A stretch of 64,000 nucleotides of DNA, taken from positions 5,093,301-5,157,300 of the forward strand of contig NC_087390.1 in the NCBI RefSeq assembly GCF_963675165.1, read 5' to 3'. Below the pieces are notes generated by a model. It was given only the letters and a program-made list of their open reading frames with translations, was not told the DNA's origin and searched no databases. A program made the position numbers and the translations under genes. The stretch comes from Halichondria panicea (taxonomy: Eukaryota; Porifera; Demospongiae; Suberitida; Halichondriidae). Of this stretch, positions 47,501-58,303 are shown in pieces; positions within the stretch are counted from its first letter, which is position 1, and each line of letters opens with the position of its first letter.

Positions 47501-49863
47501 TGTTTCTATGACAACATAAGGTGGTGGGTTTGTGGTGATTAATAAAACAGTACCCAATTGTTATAGTGGGTAATCAGTTAGGGAGAGAAAAGGCCAACGG
47601 TTTCCGGCTAAGGTTTGGAACTTTGTCATAACATCTATAGATAGTTTGGTTATCTTATGAAAGATTCGATGTTACTTAAATATCTACACATCCTCCGCAG
47701 TGCTCAAAATTGCTAGTTTTTAGTGCCGTTTTGGTTAGGGAGAGATTTGAAGAAAATCTTACGGCTAAGGTCTAAAAATTACACGGAGTAAGCTTGAATA
47801 AATTGTCAAACTTTTAATAAGAAAATTTTTTCCAAAAATACTTTAGTTCCAGAGATAATTGATGTTACGTACATTTTTTTACGATCACCCCCTTTATCAC
47901 CTAAAATTATTTCCCACTACGACAACTTTTGGGGAAATATTTTTGAATCATGTTGTAGCTTATTCTTTTACCGGTATCAGCACAATTTCTTAGAACTGTT
48001 CCAATCTTGAAATACATTTAAGTACAACTACTCACCTATTTTTGTATTCTACTCTCTAGACTGGGTGCACTGCACAGCCTGAGAGGTCATGTGCCTCGTG
48101 AAAGCGATCGCAAATCTGAAGAAAACGCTCATGCATCGAGTTGTAGTTGTTTGGAAAACTGGCTATAGAATGTCCTGAATATGTCTGTACAATGAGAAAA
48201 TGCTTCTCGAGAAATTGCTCACTCACTCACTCAGTCAGACAGACAAACTGCGGTGAATGCGGTAATAGTGGAATTTTTCAAATGACAATATTTTATGTAA
48301 AAAGCTACAAATGCTCTGCTAATCCTAATTACAACCTACTGGTTGTACTTATTGTTTGGATCCATGGAGGCTATCCATGCTGTAAACCCACCGCTGTCGC
48401 AGCCAGGTGAGCAGACTCAGATGATATACACACACACAAACCAACCGACTACTATAACCCGTGGCTGCGGCCCAGGCCTCGCGGGTTAACAAGACACACC
48501 AACGGACCACTATAACCTGTGGCCACCCACGCACTTCGGGTTAATGAGGTGAACCAGGACACTTTGTAAACAATGTGAATGATAATAAGGTACATGTATT
48601 ACCAAGGGCGTATAAAGAGAAGAGGGCATGCAACTGCCATTCAATTGTACGTATCCAGCAAAATATGAAGGTGGAGATACACTATATTTAGCACCTTGTG
48701 CATATAGGCCGTTCTATTAACTATTTTTTAGCGATTTTATGCAGCCGCCCACTTCATATTTTGCTAATCGACAGTTGCATGCCCTAGCTCTTCTCTTTAT
48801 ACGCCGTGGTATTACTTAGTACATATCAGCCAGCAACTCACTTTAATGAGAATTCCACAGATGCTGCATTCCCTTTAAAGGTGCCCACTCCAAATATCTT
48901 TTGTATTGTGGAGCTAAACGAAAGCGATGCGAAACTTGACAGATTAAGTTTGGGACCTTTTTCCTTTGCGAGGGCTACATTTAGAATGGTGTCCGGCAGT
49001 GAAAAGATAATAGTCTGAAGAGAGAAAATGAACCCGGTATACAGTACAGTTAGTGAAACAGATCAATACAGACAGATGCATGGATAAGTGATTGCTCCTC
49101 TGCAGACTTGCAAACTTATAGAACTCTACGCTTTCATCTTAGGCCATGCAAAATCAAATTGTAGTTTCTGATCAGGCATGCCTGCTTTAATTTTTGTTGC
49201 CTTTTGAGGAAGTTAGATAGCACGTGATCCAAATTTAAAAGGTAACAAAGAAAAAAGCGAAAGACTCACTGACACGTAATGTCCTCATGGTGAAAATAGG
49301 TGAAAATAGGACACAATGCAAGATGTTAATATCTACAAGGATCCTACGTGTATGTGACTAAGACTATCGTTGGCCGTGATTGGAGAGTAGTAGAGATCTC
49401 TGAAGATGCTGAAACAACTACTACATGTATTTTTCCTATATATTCAGCGATTTCAGATTGTGTGTGCCTACTGTGCGATTCTACTGAGCCTGGAAATTAC
49501 CGTACCATAATTAACTTATGGTTCAGTGTGGCCATGGATTATTATTAAGCCATTAATCAGAGGCTCTCTCTTATATATACAACTGCTCTATCTTTTTGTC
49601 AATGCAGAGACCGTTATTCTATGTGAAAATCGACCCAAATGCTACAAAACCACTGCCAATCCTACATGTATCTACCGGTTTAGCTCGAGCAGCATGCACT
49701 CAGTCGTTATTACTAAACTACCGTGCGTCCAAACTCGCTCTTTGCTATGCACCGCGAATAAATTCAAATTTGTTTAGAGTGCAAAATTTACCTTTTCTTC
49801 AACTTCATGTACTTTCCTCTTCTTTGGGGCAGGAGGAATGACTGGTGAATTGGGCATTGCCAT
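41577..49863 (-). CDS. Unrecognised nuclear protein with candidate PD-(D/E)XK nuclease core
   Basis: Supported exons 5' to 3': 49863-49792, 49014-48842, 47011-46849, 46730-46635, 46462-46346, [at least one exon not found], 42514-42408, 42348-42277, 42217-42095, 42044-41952, 41725-41577. Phases match within each block. The 42514 exon needs a preceding phase-1 donor that I could not find. The N-terminus carries PPAPKKRKV, an SV40-type nuclear localisation signal. In the second block GVTDTAIL...FQIIVGE joins LK of the next exon, giving D-x19-E-x-K followed by a Q-L-L-L helix. That is the arrangement of PD-(D/E)XK nucleases, and the E-x-K is formed only after splicing. If the last donor (41952) is not used, the protein ends at the TAG at 41939-41937. 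No family was recognised for the N-terminal half. The introns are loaded with repeats. Related in style to Crinkler-type nuclease proteins, but that is speculative. Confidence 0.55.
43678..43769. repeat. Hairpin element with 27-bp perfect arms and 10-bp direct flanks
   Basis: Arms CACATGGGATATATTGGCTC.. (43678-43704) and the exact complement (43743-43769). TGCACGAGTG is repeated directly at 43667-43676 and 43770-43779, as expected for a target-site duplication. Confidence 0.75.
44150..44620. repeat. Dispersed repeat ending in GCGCATGCGCAAGCGAGGTATACGG-like terminus
   Basis: The reverse complement of this block matches 55676-56240 over most of its length. A shorter copy in opposite orientation is at 44862-45060. 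End fragments lie near 25705-25740, 26596 and 63480. Confidence 0.7.
44862..45060. repeat. Partial copy of the 44150-44620 repeat, inverted
   Basis: Begins TGCCTCGGTGCGTATGCGCA, continues through the TG-rich run and ends near the TTGGATTTGC...GCTTAC segment, all as the complement of 44400-44610. Confidence 0.65.
45850..46260. repeat. ~410-bp element with long terminal inverted repeats
   Basis: The left arm AAAAACATTTGCAATGTG...GGCTGGGGGAAGCACC and its complement at the right (to 46260) enclose the sequence. Inner inverted pieces (CGTCACAACGT / ACGTTGTGACG) are also present. Same family as 57175-57718. Confidence 0.75.
47362..48075. repeat. ~710-bp element with ~60-bp terminal inverted repeats
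   Basis: The left end TACAGTGCATCCAGTCTAAA...GTAGTTGTACTTAAATGTA (47362-47424) is mirrored at 48013-48075. A solo left end lies at about 50212-50275. Confidence 0.7.
48085..48300. repeat. Dispersed repeat, copy 1 (GAGGTCATGTGCCTCGTG type)
   Basis: Shares GAGGTCAT.TGCCTCGTG.AAGC and CGCAAATCTGAAGAA, then a short tandem tetranucleotide run, with the copy at 58130-58360. Class unknown. Confidence 0.55.
48601..48810. repeat. 210-bp hairpin MITE (ACCAAGGGCGTATAAAG family)
   Basis: Left end ACCAAGGGCGTATAAAGAGA with GAGGGCATGCAACTG, mirrored by CAGTTGCATGCCC...CTCTTTATACGCCGTGGT on the right. Same family as 51369-51560. Confidence 0.75.
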
Positions 49864-50329
49864 CTATAGATAGAGAGCAGAAATACTTACAGAACACGCC
49901 AAAAAAGCATAATATTTACCCTAGCAACCCCTCAACAAATCCTACTAACTAATTGCTTCTACATGTAGGCAGGTTACTTATACAGCAATAATAATGTGCA
50001 TTTACTTATTATGTTGAGGCTATCCATGCTGTAAACACAGCAGTGCTATACATTGTAGCAGCCAGGTGAGTAGACTGTGACTACTATATATTATTATATG
50101 CATGGCCACACCACAAACAAAATGCCTACATGTAGGTTAATACTTCACTGGAATTCGGACACTGTTGCCTGGAAACTACTCTTAGTGGGCAGGGTAGGCT
50201 ATCTACTACAATGCATCCAGTCTAGAGAGTAGAATACCACAAATTTGTGGGTAGTTGTACTTAAATATCTACGATTCTAAGGCTAGAGCACTAAAGTGCA
50301 AACCCTCGCTTGAAGAGCACAACTAGAGG

Positions 50330-50497
50330 AGTGGACTGAGTCTAGTGTGTTAGGGGGGGAAACAGGCATAGTGGACTCAATCAGGTGTGTTAGGGGACAG
50401 GCATGGTGGAATCAATCCATAGTATGTTAGGGGGAAGGCACAGCGGACTCAATCTAGTGTGTTAGGGGGGGGGGACAGGCATAGTGGACTCTATCTA
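50330..50497. repeat. Minisatellite, about 40-bp unit, four copies
   Basis: The unit ACAGGCATAGTGGACTCAAT followed by CTAGTGTGTTAGGGGG repeats with small changes in G-run length and internal bases. Confidence 0.75.
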
Positions 50498-50573
50498 TCC
50501 ATTTCCTATATACTCGTGGTGCAAATGAGTGGGAAATGATCGCCATGATTGTTACTAATGCACTATCAATGTG

Positions 50574-50982
50574 ATGCCCCACTACCCCTCCCCGGGCCTA
50601 GTAGGGAGATTATAGGGGGATTTGACACGAAAAAGCAGCCACAGTGAGGCATTTGACACATCCGTGTACTTACTCTGCATACTTAGTTTACTGACTTTTA
50701 CAGGTCAAGGGTCAAAATATGTCCATGTGCAGCTCGCATTATTTAGAATATCAACAATAGCTAGCTAGACAAACACTAAAATAAAATTAATTATCAACAA
50801 TGAACATATACGCAAGTTACTATGGATGTTTTAATATTTCGGCAAATACTAGTGTTCTCCTATATGGGGCAGGATCAGTCCCTAACAAGGGTATTTGACC
50901 CAAAAATCTAGCCCTATATGAGGCCATTTGATAGGGTGGTTGTCAAATCCCCCACCTGTCCCGGGAGGGGGTAGCGGGGCAT
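50574..50982. repeat. Inverted-repeat element with CCCGGG-containing arms
   Basis: ATGCCCCACTACCCCTCCCC...GGGGGATTTGACA (50574-50628) is complemented by TGTCAAATCCCCCACC...GGGGCAT (50940-50982), with small gaps. Confidence 0.6.
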
Positions 50983-51368
50983 GACAGTGATAGATGCATA
51001 AAAGGTGGGCTAGCCGCGGCGTCACAGACATTATAGTATGTACAACGATCTTTACAAATTTTACCTCGCTAGAAAGCAAGACTAATTTCATTTCAAATAC
51101 AGTTTCTGGTCAAGAATTGATTGAAGAATCAGATAGCGGTGTTTTTCTCTGGATTCGGAAGGTCAGTCGTGACGTCACAATGACGTTTGACAGCGGTACC
51201 TTAAGTTGGCTTGGCCTTACTAGCAGTTCAACACTCTTACTCTTATCTACTCCGTCCCTTGGTAAAAAACATACAAAAGAAATTATAAGCTTAACCAAGG
51301 AAATGTATGCAGCCCAGTTCGTCAACATAGACTCAAATAAGTAATCTGTAAGGCAAAACATAATATGG

Positions 51369-51560
51369 CCAAGGGCGTATAAAAGAAGAGAGGGCATGTA
51401 ACTCCACTATCAGTACACGTACACGTAGCTAGCAGAGTTCAAACGTGGGCGGAGGAATGTGTGCATTTGCATGAAGTGCTCATTTCATGCACATGCAGTC
51501 ATGCACATTCATCCGCCCACGTTTGAACTCTGCTCATATAGGAGTTGCATGCCCTTGATA
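51369..51560. repeat. Hairpin MITE, second copy of the ACCAAGGGCG family
   Basis: Outer ends CCAAGGGCGTATAAAAGAAG / GGAGTTGCATGCCCTTG. The inner arms AGAGTTCAAACGTGGGCGGA and their complement form a long hairpin. Internal sequence differs from 48601-48810. Confidence 0.75.
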
Positions 51561-52186
51561 TGGCTACGGCAGTGCTTCTTAAAAGGGAGCACATACCAAT
51601 AATCAAGAGCACTCTTCCACGCTTGGACTTCACTTTAAATAAAGCACAGGACATGTACGTGTAGGCTTGTTATACGCAATTCAAAGGTCTCAGGAGACTA
51701 ATAGCTAGTAATTATTATTACTACTTATTAATTATTACTTCATGAAACACTTACTTTGTTGAGTGATGGTAGCAGATAGGGTTTAATATCCTGTTGAATA
51801 TTCTGCATGCAATCACGGAGAACTCAAAGAGTGGGTAATGATCGGAACCGCGCATCTTGTTTAGCCCTTTCGTGCAGAGGCTGGACACGCGTCATCCGTA
51901 GTCATTATTAATAGGCATCAATAAATCTCATGAATACGCTTAAAATCGATGAAAAGAAGAAGAGCACCTCGCCTAGCTACATGTAGCTGTTGAGGTAGGT
52001 ACAAGTAGAACATGATTAGAAATCACTAAATCTAGACAGTGTAGACAGGTCTATTAAGTTAGTACAGTAATGGAACATGTCCCATGCAGTTTGCGGCAGC
52101 TAGCTGCATTGACCAACCATACATGTGCAAGAGTATATTAATTCCTTGTTTGTTTCTCTCCAGTTTGCTTTAATTGAGATTGCAAA

Positions 52187-55100
52187 ATGAGAGATTACGT
52201 TGTCCCAGTGTCTATGTGCACCATGCTGCTGCTGCTGCAATGGGCTCCCTCCGCCAACAGAGCTCAGAATTGTAAGCAACGTACCAGACTCTGTTTTTAT
52301 ATCATAATTGTGACTGCATGGTGTCGTGTATTAAATTGTAAAGAGTTAGCTTTTGTGTGTGCATACAGTTATAGCTAATAGCTACTTGCAGTCCCTTTCT
52401 CAGAACGTTGGGAGGACTTGTTTTGGTACATGGTAGGCCCATTGTGGTACCCACTACCCACTGTGTACACACTGGGAGGTGTCTGTGGGAAAATGACCTG
52501 AGATAGAGTAGAATACCTGTACCACTAGATCCCTCCCTACATGTACACGTACTGTTGGAGAGTACTACACACTGCACTGTACATGCACAATCTTGTGTGA
52601 TTGATCTTCATGAAGGTCCACTAAAAACCATGGTTGTTGCCAGGAGTTGAACTTGGTTGTTGCTAATAGAGTGTTGATAATTTTCAGTAGCTGAAGCTGT
52701 AGCTTGTTAGCCATGTTCGTCTTTTGTACGAGTATTTTACCACATTTGAAGATATTCACTCTTGCAACTAAAAATTATAAGTTGACCAACAAATATTACC
52801 GTATAGCTAGTAATTTCTTCGGCCCAAATATTCTACGAATAGACCTTTTGCGGATAATATTTCACTTTCAACTGTTAAATTAGGCGTAGCATTTGCGGAT
52901 AATGTTTCTGCGTTTACTTATTCATTTGTAGACTTCACAGAATTTTTGGGCTGCAGAAATTTCTAGCTATACGATATTCAAACCACATCCCTTTTCTCAC
53001 TAAAAAATTGTCCCCTGCCCACTTTATAGCACATGATGATGACTAGGTCTTTTACAACAATTCAATAGGTGTAAATCTTAACAATGTTCCAAATGTATTG
53101 CTTTGACTGATTGAGAGTTATTGTGCACATTAGATATTCCATACTGCTCTAATATTGTATGATTGTAACGGTAATTTGTTAAAAATAGTTATCCAATTTA
53201 TCAGACACAGTGCATGGAGGTGTTAAATTATTTGATCACCCCCGGCTCACTGAAGTATAAGTATGTGTGCATGTGTGTATAGTGTACTCCATGCTTTGTA
53301 TTCCAGGCTCATTGAATGAGCTTTAGTGGAACTACTCAACCCTTTTAATAACTTTCAGGGTTTCATACAGGATTTTTAGCCAGGGGGGGAAATGACGACA
53401 GCCGTACGGCATTGAAAATTTGGGGTCTGGGGGGGCAGAAAATTTGGCGGAATGATTGTCTAAGGTGCAATTTGGAGGTTAATGTATTTCTATTACTCTA
53501 ACTGTTATAACTAGAGCACTAAAGTGCAAACCCTCGGCTGGTGACATGATAATAAAGAAACCAGAAGAGTGATAATGCAGTGCATGTAGCATGTATGACT
53601 AGCACAGCAACTCAAGAGCAATAAAACTAAACCAGACTGTAGGGATGCTGAAACATTGAGTATGTCACATGAGACATGCACTGTGGACTGGGATCACAGC
53701 AAAGAAGCCTGGAGTCTTAGACTAAGAGAATTATGGCTCCTTCCAGGCTAGAGTATAGGATCCAGAGTCAGTCAACAACCAGTCACAATTCTACTTTCTT
53801 GGCCCTTATTCATGTTACGGGATCACTTCAGCTGCAAATACCTAGTCAGCAGAGGCAGTAATTCTAGCTTTCTACTTTAGTGACCCTGTTCCATTGTTTC
53901 TGGTACAGGATCACGTCAGCTGTAAGTAACCCATGTGGAAAAATCACAATGTAACATAGGGTATCTCGAATAAAGGCCGCGTGTAGTTAGCAGCTGCCAA
54001 CGGGCAAGTTTAGCTTTTGCTCGCTTTTATTTGACAAAGAAACTTTAACATCAAAATCTGCCACTATTTAAATCAAGATATTGTTGTGTGAAGGCTATCT
54101 ATGCTGCAAACGCAGCGCTATGGCATCCAGGTGAGTAGAAAACCCCATCACAAACAAACAAACAAACAAACAAACCAACAGACTACTATACCCGCTGGCC
54201 GCGGCACGGCCTCGGGTAATGAACTTGTGCTCTACCTTCCCCTGGTTGTAATTATCATACTCTCACAACCACATGCAGTGTTGTACAAATTATGTGAAAA
54301 TCAGTATAGATCTCAATAGACACCATAGCAACAACTAACAGAGGGCAATCAGGGTTTCATTTAGGATCAAAAATTGGGAGGGAGGAAGATTTGGGCGTGC
54401 GCAAGCGCGTCGCAAAATGTTTAGCTACGCCCACTTTTGTTGATTACATGACGCATCACAGTACATATACCTTGTATTTAACTAATATGATGACATGTAT
54501 AGTACTAATGTGATGTTTGGGGGGGAGAAGGTTCCCCCCTGCCCCCCCCTAGATGAAACCCTGGCAACTATAATTATACATAGGAAAATCAGATACCCTA
54601 ATAAATGGGTACTAATTTTAGCGAATTCTAGCGAATTTGTAATTAACGCTAAAGTATGTTAATAGCATTTTATAATGAAAATGTACTTTTGCTAAGCAAG
54701 CTAGTCCTTTTTTCATCTGTATCTGACTCCAAAACTCATACTTGCACATCTTTTAACAAATACTTGCGGCAATGAATTTGCTACAAATCCACCAAAATTA
54801 GTGCCCTAAAAACAGAAAAATCTGAAAACGCTAACATTATTATAACCGTCTATAATAGTAACATTAAGGTTCAAGGCTTTGAAAACGGCTGTTGTGCAGC
54901 AGCTGGAACTAAGATCAATGCAGAGTCAGCACAAAGAGAAAGTAGTGCACCTGACATGCAGTGAGACCGGAGTAGGCTCACAGTAGAGTCAGCTAGGAAA
55001 GAAGCTTGGAATCATCCCATGAAAACAAATAGGGCTCGAGCGATCCATACAGCTGTAGCTAGTGCGCATGTACTGTGTAATGGGATGCTTCAAACTAAGC

Positions 55101-58100
55101 TAGCTGTAATGCCATTATTAATGCAATGACATAGCGCTCAATATTTCATTCTTTGTGTAATTATAGGCTGCATAGTCGCTGATGTGTGTAGTTCTATGTC
55201 GAGTTGTTCTTCCTAAAGATCAGGGTGTCCTACTGGGGGGATATCCCCCCTAAAATTTGCATTAGGTACTAGTTGAGGTCCATAGCTGGCAATATTACAT
55301 ACTATAACAGGGTATTGAAGTAACAGTTGACCTTTTTTAGCAAAATGTTCTAGTTACTTTTCTTATTTCCCCATCTACTTCAAAGTCCTGTATGACACCA
55401 TGAAGACCTGAAGATGAATGACCCTTTTCTGGCTAGACACAATCGAGTTCATAATACACCACTTGGAATTTTAGTTGTGCGACATTAATTGAAATGTGGG
55501 TGTTGAACAGATTCAACACTGTTAGAGGGAATATTTGAAAATAATATTATTGTCCCCCTATGGACGTTATTCATGGAAATTCCAGTCAATGCCCACGATG
55601 CTCCAATCAATCATTATAGCTAGCTGTTAATTCATTGACCTGAATTCGACTTAAGCCATGCACTTAGTATAGCCATTATGCTCAGTGCGCATGCGCAAGC
55701 GAGGTATACGGTAGTGTGTGTGTGTGTGTGCGTGTGTCTTTGTAGACTGCTACAGCTGCTCAAGGATCAATGAAGTGCAAGTAAGAGTTTCTGTAGGCTT
55801 CTAGTCATGTTTTCTTGGATTTTAATTTGTGAATTTGCAAAATAATGCTTCGTTCTGGAGTTATGCCTAGTGTTTTGCTTACTTGGAATGCCATTGCAGC
55901 ATTTTCGGAAGAGCACGTAGCCAAACTTGTTTACCAAGCGTTGCTACTCTACTTAGTAGTTAGCTCTGCATTAGAACGCTAGCTATTGGTAGCTGCAAGA
56001 GTGAGAAGAGAGCTACAAGGCTCTGCTGATGGCAGCCATTAATTTTAGACTTGAACTTTGGCATCGATCGTTTTTAACAACAATCATGGTCGTTCCATAA
56101 TCATGGTCAATCATTACCCACTCTTTGAGTTTGCATGCAGCATGTAAATAAAAAAAAATGTTCATCATGTGTATAAAATTAAGCTATTAGTTAGTAGTTT
56201 TAGGATATGTATAGCTTTGGCATCTCCACCGAGGCATCAGCACCTGCGGTGCTTTATTTATTTATTTATTATGGACACTCAAGTACTTTAGGTCATAGTA
56301 GTCCCATTATTCAGGACAACATTAAATAGTGTTCGTCAAATGAAACTTTGGAGGTATATATACAAATGACATCGTTATACCGGTACACACTCTGGTATTC
56401 TCTGCCACGTAGGTGTCAATCAATCCCGGGAAAATCTGTTTTTTCACATACTGTATAGCGCGAAATTTTCAAGGCACTTGTATTTCGTGGATTGGCCTCT
56501 AAAAGCCATTTCGTTGTACGATGTTCGCGGAATGACTGCTTACCGGAAGCCACGCCTTTAAATATTTGCATGATAGCAGTAATTAAAGAACAATTTTCGT
56601 GGACTTAATTTTCGTGTGGAATTCTAACCCACAAAATCCGCGAAAATTAAACCCCTCGAAAATGTCACGCTATACGGTAATTATTATGTTCAACTCACTT
56701 ATTCATTTTCACACAGACTCTACTCCAACCTGCTATTGTGATGATGTGGCAACACCGTGCACTAACAATACTTGCTCCACTTTTGCAAATTGGTGTCTAG
56801 TGGACTTTAACCTTGATACTGGCATCACCCGTCGAGTCTGCACTCTTCTCGGCCTGACTTGTTTCTTAGGCAGTGAGTTACTAAAGTGTGTGTACATGTA
56901 GAGTCCATAATAAAAGAGAGAGAGTAGTATTGAACGAAGCCTTTCCTTGGAATCAGAAAGGAACGGGACTTCCTCTAATCTATGCAAGGCAGTTAAGGCT
57001 TCGTTCGAGACTCCCTCTCTTTTATGACTCTTGTCAGTACATAAAACCCTGCAAGACATGTATATGTTGTGGTACTAACTAATAGACCACATTGACAACT
57101 CTTGGTCTTCTATACGTACATGCACTCCACCACATTTCGAAAGCCAGCTGCTACCCACCCATCACTACGTATATCCGACTAGAAAAACATTTGCAATGTG
57201 AAAAATTGCTAGGATTGGCCAGGGGAACCACAAAAAAGCGTGGGAACAAGAAATCAGACGAGAGCATAACTCCAATCCGTTACAACGTCAATCACATGTA
57301 CTGGTAGTTTTCCCATGTTTTCCCAGCCAATATGCCACGCAATTTTTACTGGTGGAGTGATGACCAATCCCTATATATATTTATTATACATCCATTTTGG
57401 AATGTGGGGCGATTTGTGATGAATTGATGTTCCTAATACATGCAGTGTTGAGCACATGTATACACACAGTCCATCCATGCGTATATAGTAACATGCACGG
57501 ACCGTACTGGTGACCTGCATGGAATGATGTGGTGGATGGAAGCTGATAGATGGATCTGGAACACAGTCTATTATTTAATATACTATGTATTGTACATGTT
57601 CATGACGTTGTAACGGATTGGAGTTATGCTCTCGTCTGATTTCTTGTTCCCACGCTTTTTTGTGGTTCCCCTGGCCAATCCTAGCAATTTTTCACATTGC
57701 AAATGTTTTTCTAGTCGGATTCCCTTTCTTTTTCAGTACAGTTTACGTATCATGACATGCATAAGTGGAACGTCAAGAGGCAGTACAGAAGTTCAAGAAG
57801 AGAAGACAGGACTAATCAGATATCTTCTCGAATATCTCTGGACTAATAATTATAGTAATGAGTAATAATATTATTGCTTGATATGTTGAATTTGCGAATC
57901 AGTATTAATTAAATGACAGCCATTTTAAGAGCATGATATCTAGCCAGTGTATATAGCATGCCTGTCAGAGAAAGGGAGCTAGAGGAACAGTGTGAAGAAA
58001 AGCAACACCTCAGGCTCTGGAAAAGCACTGCTGCACTGATTTTAGGCGCACGGTTTATTAGCCACGCCTATCTATTATTAATTGGCCACAAAGATGGCGG

Positions 58101-58262
58101 AATTGTCTAGGTATAAGAGAAATAGAGACTGAGAGGTCATCTGCCTCGTGGAAGCAATCGCAAATCTGAAGAAGCGCTTTGTAATCCAGGTTGTAGTCGT
58201 TTGGAAACCCTGTGCAGAATGTCCTGGAGATGGCTGTACTTGGAGCAAATGCTGGGCAAGAA

Positions 58263-58303
<41 letters not shown>

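Larger units (their letters stand above)
49864..52186. other. Intergenic region between the nuclease-like gene and copy B
   Basis: Contains the repeats listed separately. At about 51060-51260 both strands stay open for about 60-80 codons. The minus strand has an acceptor-like TTACCAAG at 51263, but no family, start or partner exon could be found, so it is not called a gene. The last ~160 bp match the 5' flank of copy A. Confidence 0.45.

Noticed and set aside
50994-51344. Plus ORF of 116 codons
   Set aside because: The opposite strand is equally open; no start context, splice partner or recognisable family on either strand.
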